From: Helicobacter sp. 11S02596-1
GTDB lineage: Bacteria > Campylobacterota > Campylobacteria > Campylobacterales > Helicobacteraceae
Assembly (NCBI RefSeq): GCF_002272825.1
Contig: NZ_MLAM01000003.1
Span: 1 to 64,000, forward strand
Length of the DNA stretch: 64,000 nucleotides
Direction of reading: 5' to 3'
Made by a program: the position numbers and the translations under genes. The notes under the pieces were generated by a model. The model saw nothing but the letters and a program-made list of their open reading frames with translations, did not search any database and was not told the DNA's origin. Shown piece after piece: positions 53,765 to 62,214 of the stretch. Numbering within the stretch: the stretch's first letter is position 1; the number at the start of each line of letters is the position of its first letter.

Positions 53765-55060
53765 ATGATGTCAAAATTCAATGGTTATCACCCCAAGTTC
53801 CTCAAGCTCCCTGAAAGTGGCGAAGCGATCACTATCGCACAAGATGGAAAGCTCAACGTCCCTAATAACCCCGTTATCCCCTACATTGAGGGCGATGGTA
53901 TCGGTGTGGATATTACCCCAGCGATGCAAAAAGTCATCGATGCGAGCGTGGCAAAAGCCTACAAAGGCGAGCGGAAAATCGCTTGGTATGAAGTCTTTAC
54001 AGGCGAAAAATGCTACAACAAATTCAAAAATGAAAGCTCGCTAAGCCCGATGGAACAATGGCTATTGCCTGATACTATCGATGCGATCAATTATTTCAAA
54101 GTTTCCATCAAAGGACCTCTCACCACGCCAGTAGGCGAGGGTTTTCGTTCGCTAAATGTCGCCTTGCGCCAAATGATGGATCTCTATGTTTGCCTCCGCC
54201 CTGTCCGCTGGTATGGTAGCCCAAGCCCAGTCAAAGAGCCTGCAAAGGTCGATATGGTTATTTTTCGGGAAAATAGCGAGGATATTTATGCGGGTATTGA
54301 GTTTGCCCAAGGTAGCCCCGAGGCGAAAAAACTCATTGATTTCTTGCAAAAAGAAATGGGAGTTACCAAGATTCGCTTCCCGCAAAGTAGTGGCATTGGT
54401 ATCAAGCCCGCTAGCAAAGAGGGGACAGAACGACTGGTGAGAAAAGCTATCGCTTACGCTATCGATAATGACAGGGATTCTGTTACCCTCGTGCATAAGG
54501 GCAATATTATGAAATTTACCGAGGGGGCGTTTATGAAATGGGGCTATGGGCTTGCCAAAGATGAATTTGGCGCTAGTGAAATCGATGGGGGTCCGTGGTG
54601 CAAACTCAAAAACCCCAAAACAGGCAAGGAAATCATCATCAAAGATGTGATTGCGGATGCTTTCTTGCAACAAATCCTTTTGCGCCCGGCTGAATACGAT
54701 GTGATTGCCACGATGAATCTCAATGGTGATTATATTTCAGATGCGTTAGCGGCGATGGTTGGGGGGATTGGTATCGCTCCAGGGGCAAATCTCAACGACA
54801 GCGTTGCGATGTTTGAAGCCACACACGGCACCGCCCCAAAATACGCTGGTCAAGATAAAGTCAATCCGGGTTCTTTGATCTTAAGTGCGGAGATGATGCT
54901 CCGCCATATAGGCTGGGTGGAGGCTGCGGATTTGGTGGTGGCTTCGATGAAAAAAGCTATCGAATCCAAAAAAGTTACATATGATTTTGCGAGATTGATG
55001 GATGGGGCCAGCGAGGTCAAGTGTTCTGAGTTTGCTGGTGTGATGATCGAAAAGATGTAA
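53765..55060 (+). CDS. icd: Isocitrate dehydrogenase (NADP)
   Basis: 431 residues. [14 protein letters not shown] at the N-terminus, the phosphorylatable-loop region [14 protein letters not shown] near 168, and [13 protein letters not shown] with [19 protein letters not shown] near 345. These match NADP-dependent Icd of the E. coli type. Two adjacent ATG codons (53765 and 53768) both fit AGGAG. Produces 2-oxoglutarate and NADPH. Ends before a clear terminator. Confidence 0.96.
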   Translation: MMSKFNGYHPKFLKLPESGEAITIAQDGKLNVPNNPVIPYIEGDGIGVDITPAMQKVIDASVAKAYKGERKIAWYEVFTGEKCYNKFKNESSLSPMEQWLLPDTIDAINYFKVSIKGPLTTPVGEGFRSLNVALRQMMDLYVCLRPVRWYGSPSPVKEPAKVDMVIFRENSEDIYAGIEFAQGSPEAKKLIDFLQKEMGVTKIRFPQSSGIGIKPASKEGTERLVRKAIAYAIDNDRDSVTLVHKGNIMKFTEGAFMKWGYGLAKDEFGASEIDGGPWCKLKNPKTGKEIIIKDVIADAFLQQILLRPAEYDVIATMNLNGDYISDALAAMVGGIGIAPGANLNDSVAMFEATHGTAPKYAGQDKVNPGSLILSAEMMLRHIGWVEAADLVVASMKKAIESKKVTYDFARLMDGASEVKCSEFAGVMIEKM

Positions 55061-55118
55061 GGCTATACGACAAACTTAGCTCAAAAAACGATACAAAAAG
55101 CGCCGAAAAAACAATGGG

Positions 55119-55163
55119 AATCCACAGGTTGATGTGCTTTGTTTCACCCTGTGGGTTTTTGTT
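55119..55163 (+). terminator. Terminator of icd
   Basis: CCACAGG and CCTGTGG pair around an 18-base loop, followed by GTTTTTGTT, about 60 bases after the icd stop. Confidence 0.7.
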
Positions 55164-55287
55164 ATGTGAGATTTTTGGCGTATTTTTTTCTGGAATAAAT
55201 CTGCTATTTTTAATAATTATATATTTTTTAAATATTTTGATACAAAATTTCGGTATAAGCTTTAATAAAAATCAATAAAGAATTTCT

Positions 55288-56193
55288 ATGAAAAACTCGC
55301 TTGGCAATTCCAGAATTTATGGGCATATTTTTGCGATTTTCACCATCCTTATTTGGGGTAGCACCTTCAGTGCGACCAAAGCCTTATTGGATTCTTTTAA
55401 TTCTTATGAAATTCTAGTGTTTCGATTTTTGCTCGCTTATGTGTGTTTGTTCGCTTTTTACCCTCGATTTCTCAAGCCTATATCCTTAAAAGAAGAAGCT
55501 CTTTTTGCCATATGTGGGCTGTGTGGGGTGTGTCTATATTTTTTGCTAGAAAATATCGCACTAAACTATACGAGCGCTTCAAATGCGGGGGTGCTAGTCT
55601 CGATAAGTCCGATTTATACGGCACTTTTAGGATTTTTTATTTTCAAAAAACGATTGGGAAGATTCTTTTTACTCGGGTTTGTTTTTGCCCTTTTTGGAAT
55701 AATAATCATTGTATTTCAACCCATCGCATTTCGTGCAACCAACACATTCCAAATCAATCCGTTTGGGGATCTTTTGTGTATCTTAGCCGGTCTTAGCTGG
55801 GCATTTTATACCATCTTTTTAGATAAGCTTTTTGAAATCAAAAAAACCGCAAATACGCTTGCCATTACGAAGAAAATCTTTTTTTATGGGATAATTTTTA
55901 GTTCGCTCACGCTTTTTTATGGCGGGGTAAATCCCTCTATCGAGAGGTTTTTTGTCCCGCAAAATGCTTTTAATCTATTATTTTTAGGGATTTTTGCTTC
56001 GGCGGTATGTTATTTGTCTTGGGGAAAATCTTTGAAACTTTTAGGCACGCTCAAAGCGAGCGCTTATCTATACACTATCCCGATTGTTTCTATCCTAGTC
56101 GCCTCTATCACGCTCAATGAGCCCATCACACTAGATATATTGATAGGAAGTGCTTTGGTGTTATTGGGGCTTTTTTTATCCCAATGCGTTTAA
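55288..56193 (+). CDS. EamA/DMT-family exporter
   Basis: 301 residues with about ten membrane helices in two EamA repeats (WGSTFSATKALLDSFN in the first, GLSWAFYTIFLDKLF in the second). Members of the drug/metabolite transporter superfamily export amino acids, sugars or other small solutes; the substrate is unknown. It has its own upstream AT-rich region with GGTATAAGC as a possible -10, and ends five bases before the convergent serA, with no terminator visible. Confidence 0.8.
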   Translation: MKNSLGNSRIYGHIFAIFTILIWGSTFSATKALLDSFNSYEILVFRFLLAYVCLFAFYPRFLKPISLKEEALFAICGLCGVCLYFLLENIALNYTSASNAGVLVSISPIYTALLGFFIFKKRLGRFFLLGFVFALFGIIIIVFQPIAFRATNTFQINPFGDLLCILAGLSWAFYTIFLDKLFEIKKTANTLAITKKIFFYGIIFSSLTLFYGGVNPSIERFFVPQNAFNLLFLGIFASAVCYLSWGKSLKLLGTLKASAYLYTIPIVSILVASITLNEPITLDILIGSALVLLGLFLSQCV

Positions 56194-56198
56194 GGGTA

Positions 56199-57779
56199 TC
56201 AGATAGTAACATTCTTCACGCTGATACAAGCTGGGATATTCCGAAGCTCTGTGATAGCATTTTCTGGGATTTGATTGTCAATAATAATGAGGGCAAGTGC
56301 TTCTTTGTGGGCATTTCTGCCGAGCCTAAAATCAGCGATGTTGATATTGTGCTTGGCCAAGATATTACCCACATTGCCAATCACGCCGGGAACATCGGTA
56401 TTTTTGAAAAGGATCATCCTCCCTTTAGGCTCAATGTCGGTATTAAAACCATTGATGTTCGTAAGCCTAATAATATCCTCCCCAAACACCGTCCCGCTCG
56501 CACTCAAAGACTCTTGAGTGGTTGCTAAAGTGATAGTAATGAGATTTTTGTAAGAATTAGAATGTTCTTTTGTCTTCACCAACACATCAATGCCCCGCTC
56601 TTTGGCGATGAATTGCGCATTGACATAATTGATATTATCACCCAAAGATGATTTGAGAACGCCCACCAAAGCAAAAGTCTTCAAAGAATCAGCATATTTG
56701 GCGATTTCCCCCTCAAGGCTTAAATGCACCGAAGCGATCGCCCCCTTGTTGGCTTGCGCACAGAAAAATCCTAGCTTTTGAGTAAGCTCCAAATAAGCTT
56801 TGATACATTTAGGTAGCTCTGTTTCTTTGACAGGCAAATTCAAAGCATTCGGGTAGCTCGCCCCTCGTGCGGCTTCTAGGGCAGCTTGGGCGGCTTGGAG
56901 GGCGATTTGCTCTTGGGATTCAAGCGTATTTGCCCCAATATGAGGCGTAACATAGATATTATCCAAATCAAGCAGTTTGTTGTCTGTGCCAGGCTCTTTG
57001 CCAAATACATCAATCCCTGCCCAACGGATTTTGTGGCTTTTTAGGGCATCATAGATGTCATCTTCATTATATAGCCCACCCCTAGCACAATTGATTAATA
57101 TCACGCCCTCTTTCATCTTTGCAATTTCTTTGGCAGTGATGATGTTTTTGGTTTCTTCGTTTTTGGGGGTGTGGATCGTGATGATGTCGCATTTTAGAAT
57201 ATCTTGGAAATCTTTGGTGTAGCCAATCCCCATATCCGTTGCTTTGGAGGCAAAAATATAGGGGTCATAAGCAATCACATCCATTTCAAAAGCCTTTGCA
57301 CGCGCACCCACACGAGAGCCGATGTTACCAAATCCGATAATACCGAGTTTTTTACCTTTGAGCTCTGTGCCATACCAATCTTCACGTTTCCATTTTCTTT
57401 GGATTCTTAGTTGCGTATCAGCCCCGGGAAAGTTCCTGACTGCATTGATGATATGCGCCATCGTGAGTTCGACAGCTGCGATGGTGTTTGCGGTGGGAAC
57501 ATTCATCACGACAATGCCCTTTCTGGAGCAATTTTCTATATCGATATTATCTACCCCTACCCCAGCCCTAACGATGGCTTTGAGATTCCCTACAGATGCC
57601 AAAAGCTTGTCATCGACATTGGTAGAACTTCTGGTGATAATAACATCAGCATCTTTTAGATGGTTAAGGAGTTCATCTTTTGAGAGATCGGCAAGATTTT
57701 CTACGTGAATGTCATCTTGATTATTGAGCAAATCAAGACCTTTTTGATGGATATGATCGCAAACGATTATTTTATGCAT
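56199..57779 (-). CDS. serA: D-3-phosphoglycerate dehydrogenase
   Basis: 526 residues, the long form. NAD-binding GKKLGIIGFGNIGSRVG near 142, catalytic region INCARGGLYNEDD near 228 and PHIGANTLESQEQ near 282, then an intervening domain and a C-terminal ACT domain (KNTDVPGVIGNVGNILAKHNINIADFRLGR) that usually binds serine for feedback control. First enzyme of serine synthesis. Ribosome site AAGGAG. Upstream on the same strand lies the HP0398-like gene, 15 bases away. Confidence 0.95.
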   Translation of the reverse strand: MHKIIVCDHIHQKGLDLLNNQDDIHVENLADLSKDELLNHLKDADVIITRSSTNVDDKLLASVGNLKAIVRAGVGVDNIDIENCSRKGIVVMNVPTANTIAAVELTMAHIINAVRNFPGADTQLRIQRKWKREDWYGTELKGKKLGIIGFGNIGSRVGARAKAFEMDVIAYDPYIFASKATDMGIGYTKDFQDILKCDIITIHTPKNEETKNIITAKEIAKMKEGVILINCARGGLYNEDDIYDALKSHKIRWAGIDVFGKEPGTDNKLLDLDNIYVTPHIGANTLESQEQIALQAAQAALEAARGASYPNALNLPVKETELPKCIKAYLELTQKLGFFCAQANKGAIASVHLSLEGEIAKYADSLKTFALVGVLKSSLGDNINYVNAQFIAKERGIDVLVKTKEHSNSYKNLITITLATTQESLSASGTVFGEDIIRLTNINGFNTDIEPKGRMILFKNTDVPGVIGNVGNILAKHNINIADFRLGRNAHKEALALIIIDNQIPENAITELRNIPACISVKNVTI

Positions 57780-57794
57780 AGGATTCTCCTTGGG

Positions 57795-58298
57795 CTATTG
57801 GACTTCGTATTGTATCTCATAATGCTTGAGATCTTCAATGATTTGGTTTCTTTTGGGATTGTCAGGGAGATAGATAATCACATCGGCAAATTTCCCCAAC
57901 TGAGCAGACTTTTTGGAATGTCCTATCGGTGATTGCGCCTGTGATTGGTAATAAGCAAACTCGATTTTTTCTTGTTTCAACACCTCATTGAGGCAAAAAA
58001 ATTTATAATCATCAAGGTGTTTGACTACCAATTTTGTGGGGGCAACTTTTTCATTTGGCGCTCTAAAATCCACGCCGATTTTGACTTCGGTCGCAGGGTA
58101 AGAATAATCTTGAGGTTTTTTCAAGAGCGTTTGGAGCCACGAGGTTTTTTCTTGTGTTTTGTTTTCTTTAGCTTCAGGGGAGCGATGATCGATATTCAAA
58201 GCCATTTCTGGGATCGATCGGTAATAAAAAAAAAGCATATAAATCAAGAAAGCAAAAACAACTATCAAAAAAAATCCTAATAGTAATTTTACTTTCAT
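57795..58298 (-). CDS. HP0398-like single-pass membrane protein
   Basis: 167 residues. One N-terminal membrane helix (LLLGFFLIVVFAFLIYMLFFYY), then a charged linker and a mixed alpha/beta domain (about 65-167) presumably in the periplasm. No catalytic motif seen. Placed between rpsA and serA exactly as HP0398 in H. pylori. Function unknown. Confidence 0.7.
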   Translation of the reverse strand: MKVKLLLGFFLIVVFAFLIYMLFFYYRSIPEMALNIDHRSPEAKENKTQEKTSWLQTLLKKPQDYSYPATEVKIGVDFRAPNEKVAPTKLVVKHLDDYKFFCLNEVLKQEKIEFAYYQSQAQSPIGHSKKSAQLGKFADVIIYLPDNPKRNQIIEDLKHYEIQYEVQ

Positions 58299-58312
58299 TG
58301 TTAAAAACTAGC

Positions 58313-59971
58313 TTATATCCTGCCCTTGATAAGGTCGCCTAATGTCATTTTGTCATCATCAGAGTTAAACGCTTTGAGATCTTCTTTTTCTTTTTTGCGC
58401 TCAAGCCTTTTGACAGAAATGCGGACCTTGTTGTTGGCTTTATCAATAGAGACAACCACACCTCCAATCTCATCTCCAATCTTGATTTCTTCTTTTTTCA
58501 AAGGAAAGAGATCTTCAGTTTTGATGAGAGCGTCCATATCATCGACCTTAACAAACACGCCAAAATCTTTAATATCAATCACATTGCCTTTGACAATATC
58601 ATCAACATCATATTTTTGCGCAAACGCTTCAGCAGGCGATTGTGTAAAATCTTTGATACTCAATGAAATTCTTTCATTTTCTTTGTCGATTTTGATGATT
58701 TTGACTTCGATTTCATCGCCAACTTTTAGCATATCCTTGCATTTTTGGTTTTTATCCCAAGAAGCGTCTTCATTATGCAAAAGCCCATCTACGCCCCCAA
58801 AATTCACAAACGCACCAAAATCTGTCAATGTAGCGACCTTGCCTTTGATAACATCTCCTGCCCGATGTTTTTTTGCAAAATCATTAAAAGGCTTGTCTAA
58901 TAATTTCTTCAAAGAAACACGCAAGCGCCTATTTTGTGAGTCGATCTCAATAACTTCCACATCAATTTCTTGACCGATTTTTAGATAATCTTGCGGGTGT
59001 TTAATGTCTTTATCCCAAGAAATTTCAGAAATATGCAAAAATCCCTCAATATCATTGCCAATATCAACAAATGCCCCATAAGGCTCGATATTACTCACGA
59101 CCACCTTGATAGCATAGCCCGCTTTAAGCTCGTTTTGAATCTCTTTCCACGGATCTTCTCCTGTGGCTTTGATAGAAAGTGAAAGGCGTTTTTTTGCCTC
59201 ATCGTAGGCAATTGCTTTGACCTGAACGCAATCGCCCTCTTTGTAATGTTTGGCTGGATTGATTGAACCTCTATGGCTGATTTCTGTGTAATGGACCAAT
59301 CCCTCGACACCGCCAACCTCTACAAACATCCCAAATGTTGTGATGTTTTTGACCACGCCTTGATGAACCTCGCCAGATTCGACAAGTTTTTTGGCACCCT
59401 CGGATTGATTTTTGCTGTCGATTTCAAAGAATCTTTTTCTCGATAAGATAATAGAGTTGTCTTCAGGACGGATATTGACGATGCACGCCTTGATTTTTTT
59501 GTCAATATTTTTTGCATCATCGCGCAAAGATGAGTTGAACTTAGGCATAAAATATTCAATCCCATCGGATTCTACGATATAACCGCCTTTGTTTTTCTTG
59601 ATGATTTTGCCCTCGATCACCTTGTCTTTGTAATCTTGACCCAATTCTTTGATTTTTTCTTGCATTTTTTTGTTGCGAATAGCTTTTTTGTAGGAAACAC
59701 TTGGTCTCTCGCCTCTTCCTCGGGACACATAGACTTGGATTTTATCTCCCTCGTTAAACAAAAGCCGTCCATCAGTATCTTTTATCTCAAAAAGACCCAA
59801 TTTGCCCTCAATCTTTTCCCCCACATCGATCATCGCATATTCATCATTGATAGATACAATCAAACCCTCTTTAACTACACCGCTCTCATAGGATTTCTCA
59901 CTTTCTTCTAAAAGTTTTGCAAAATTTTCGCCTTCATCGAAGTCTTCTAGATTCTCTAAAACCACTTTCAT
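58313..59971 (-). CDS. rpsA: 30S ribosomal protein S1
   Basis: 552 residues made of six S1 RNA-binding repeats, each recognisable by patterns such as GVVKNITTFGMFVEVGGVEGLVH and GKVATLTDFGAFVNFGGVDGLLH (third and fifth). S1 helps unstructured mRNA bind the small subunit. The first repeat is the most diverged, as usual for the ribosome-binding end. Length fits HP0399. Upstream, ispH ends about 80 bases away. Confidence 0.95.
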   Translation of the reverse strand: MKVVLENLEDFDEGENFAKLLEESEKSYESGVVKEGLIVSINDEYAMIDVGEKIEGKLGLFEIKDTDGRLLFNEGDKIQVYVSRGRGERPSVSYKKAIRNKKMQEKIKELGQDYKDKVIEGKIIKKNKGGYIVESDGIEYFMPKFNSSLRDDAKNIDKKIKACIVNIRPEDNSIILSRKRFFEIDSKNQSEGAKKLVESGEVHQGVVKNITTFGMFVEVGGVEGLVHYTEISHRGSINPAKHYKEGDCVQVKAIAYDEAKKRLSLSIKATGEDPWKEIQNELKAGYAIKVVVSNIEPYGAFVDIGNDIEGFLHISEISWDKDIKHPQDYLKIGQEIDVEVIEIDSQNRRLRVSLKKLLDKPFNDFAKKHRAGDVIKGKVATLTDFGAFVNFGGVDGLLHNEDASWDKNQKCKDMLKVGDEIEVKIIKIDKENERISLSIKDFTQSPAEAFAQKYDVDDIVKGNVIDIKDFGVFVKVDDMDALIKTEDLFPLKKEEIKIGDEIGGVVVSIDKANNKVRISVKRLERKKEKEDLKAFNSDDDKMTLGDLIKGRI

Positions 59972-60051
59972 CTACTGCCTTTGAAATTAATTTTTTGTAT
60001 TTTAGCTTTCGTTTCCTTTTAAAGGCTTAAATTCAATCAAATTTTTAGATT

Positions 60052-60876
60052 TTAGATAGCGAGGATTTTTTGTTTCACCTTTTCGATAATCCAATCAGGA
60101 GTCGAAGCCCCCGCAGTAATGCCACAGAGTTTTTTACCCAAAAACCATTCTGGATTCAAATCATTTTCATCTTCGACTAGATAGCTATCAGGGCAATTTT
60201 GCTGGGCGATATTGAGGAGTTGTTTGGTATTTGAAGATGTTTTGCCCCCGACAATCACCATAACATCAGCTTCCTTGCTGAGTTCTCTAGCAGATTCTTG
60301 GTTGTCAAATGTAGCATTACAGATGGTGTTAAAAATCCTTGCTTCATAGCAATGTGTGATCAGATATGAAGCAATATCAAGGAGTTTTTGGGCTTGTTTG
60401 GTAGTTTGTGAGACTAGTGCGACTTTTTTCTTGAGCTTTGCTTCTTGGAGTTCTTCTAGGGAGCTAACCACCAGAGGCGGGGTGGTGGAATAACTCATCA
60501 CACCTTTTACTTCTGGGTGGGCTTTATCACCAAAAATAACGATTTGATAGCCCTCTTTACTCATCGATTCAACAATTTGTTGGGGCTTGGTTACATACGG
60601 GCAGGTAGCGTCTGTGATTTGAATAGCTTTGTTTTTGAGGTATTCCAGATCGGTTTTGGGGATGCCGTGGGTGCGGATAATGACATTTTGTCCGTTAATG
60701 ATAGCTTGAGGATTTTCTTCGACCTTAACGCCAAATTTAAATTCAAGCCGTGAAATTTCTTTGGGATTATGGATGAGCGGACCGAGCGTAACGCTATCCT
60801 TTGTCTTTTCGGCAATCTGAATCGCCCGCTTGACCCCAAAGCAAAAGCCATAGTTTTTAGCCATTTTGACTTCCAT
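60052..60876 (-). CDS. ispH: 4-hydroxy-3-methylbut-2-enyl diphosphate reductase
   Basis: About 274 residues from ATG 60876 (MEVKMAKNYGFCFGVKRA), which sits one base after the aroA stop with GAGGA upstream; an in-frame ATG five codons earlier inside aroA is less likely. Three cluster-binding Cys are in YGFCFGVKRA, DATCPYV and NTICNAT. It makes IPP and DMAPP in the MEP pathway. Corresponds to HP0400 (formerly lytB). Confidence 0.94.
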   Translation of the reverse strand: MEVKMAKNYGFCFGVKRAIQIAEKTKDSVTLGPLIHNPKEISRLEFKFGVKVEENPQAIINGQNVIIRTHGIPKTDLEYLKNKAIQITDATCPYVTKPQQIVESMSKEGYQIVIFGDKAHPEVKGVMSYSTTPPLVVSSLEELQEAKLKKKVALVSQTTKQAQKLLDIASYLITHCYEARIFNTICNATFDNQESARELSKEADVMVIVGGKTSSNTKQLLNIAQQNCPDSYLVEDENDLNPEWFLGKKLCGITAGASTPDWIIEKVKQKILAI

Positions 60877-60877
60877 T

Positions 60878-62212
60878 TTATCCTCGCTCATTTTCGACTT
60901 TTGTTAGACTTGTGAGAATATCCAAAAAGTTTGGAAACGAAACATCAATACAATCAGAATCTTTTATCTCCACCCCACACACAAGCCCAGCAATGGCAAA
61001 ACTCATCGCAATGCGGTGATCTCCAAAGCTTTCAATTGTGGCGTTTTTTAGCTCCCCGCCAGTAATAGCATAGCCGTCCGGGTATTCCTCACAAACAATC
61101 CCCATTTTGGCAAGATTCACAATGACAGAATGGATTCTATCGGATTCTTTTACCCGAAGTTCTTGAGCGTTTCTAACCTCACTTTTCCCCGTTGCCATCG
61201 CCATCGCAACGGCTAATGCGGGCAATTCATCAATCAGCCAAGCGATATTCTCTGTGATAGTGATCGCACGGAGAGGTTTTTGCTCGACAATAATATCCCC
61301 AATCGTTTCATAATCCTTATCTGTAATGCGGTATTCAAGCTTTGCTCCCATTTTTTTGAGGATTTCAAAGGCTTCAATTCGGGTGGGATTGAGTAAAACA
61401 TTTTTTAACAACACCTTGCTCCCGGGGATAATCGCAGCTGCTAGGGCGAAAAAAAACGCACTTGATGGATCGGAAGGGATGACAATATCAATGGGATCAA
61501 GCGGGGAGCTAAGCGGGGTGATAGCGACAGAATGAGGCGTGTTTGCGGTGCTTTTTGTGATACTTTTTATTATATTTGCCCCCATCCCTTTGAGCATATT
61601 TTCGGTATGATCCCGACTCAAAGCAGGCTCAGAAAAATGCGAAATGCCATCAGCGCCCAAGCCTGCAAGAATCATCGCACTTTTGACTTGAGCGGAAGCG
61701 ATGGGACTTTGATAGCTAAAGGCTTGGAGTTTTTTCCCGATAATCGTGATAGGTGCGAGGGAATCGCACGCTCTAGCATAGATTTGCGCCCCAATGGCTT
61801 TGAGTGGCTTGATGACACGTTGCATTGGGCGGGTCTTGAGGTATTTGTCTCCTGTGAGGACAAAATAACCCTTTTGCGCACTCAATAACCCCGTATAAAG
61901 GCGGATAGCCGTCCCCGCATTCCCACAATCAAGAATATCGCCAGGCTCTTTGAAAACTGGAGTTGGCAAGCCTTGATTTGGGGGGATAAATTCCATCGTA
62001 TTTTTATCGATTTTTTTGACTTCTAGCCCCAGTTGCTGGGCGATTTTTAGCGTGTTGCGGGTGTCTTCACCTAAAAGATAATTTTGAATGCGGGAGGGTT
62101 TATCAGAAAGCAAACTAAACATCGCACAGCGATGGGAGATCGACTTGTCTGTGGCGATGTTATCAAGCTGTATATCAAATCTTTTAGCCGGATGGATTTG
62201 GGTTTGTCGCAT
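60878..62212 (-). CDS. aroA: 3-phosphoshikimate 1-carboxyvinyltransferase (EPSP synthase)
   Basis: 444 residues. ATDKSISHRCAMFSLLS near 18, DCGNAGTAIRLYTGLL near 92 and LRVKESDRIHSV near 350 mark EPSP synthase. It supplies chorismate, which is also the substrate of MqnA encoded at 5.6 kb. Starts two bases after pheT and ends next to ispH, matching HP0402-HP0400. Confidence 0.95.
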   Translation of the reverse strand: MRQTQIHPAKRFDIQLDNIATDKSISHRCAMFSLLSDKPSRIQNYLLGEDTRNTLKIAQQLGLEVKKIDKNTMEFIPPNQGLPTPVFKEPGDILDCGNAGTAIRLYTGLLSAQKGYFVLTGDKYLKTRPMQRVIKPLKAIGAQIYARACDSLAPITIIGKKLQAFSYQSPIASAQVKSAMILAGLGADGISHFSEPALSRDHTENMLKGMGANIIKSITKSTANTPHSVAITPLSSPLDPIDIVIPSDPSSAFFFALAAAIIPGSKVLLKNVLLNPTRIEAFEILKKMGAKLEYRITDKDYETIGDIIVEQKPLRAITITENIAWLIDELPALAVAMAMATGKSEVRNAQELRVKESDRIHSVIVNLAKMGIVCEEYPDGYAITGGELKNATIESFGDHRIAMSFAIAGLVCGVEIKDSDCIDVSFPNFLDILTSLTKVENERG

Positions 62213-62214
62213 TA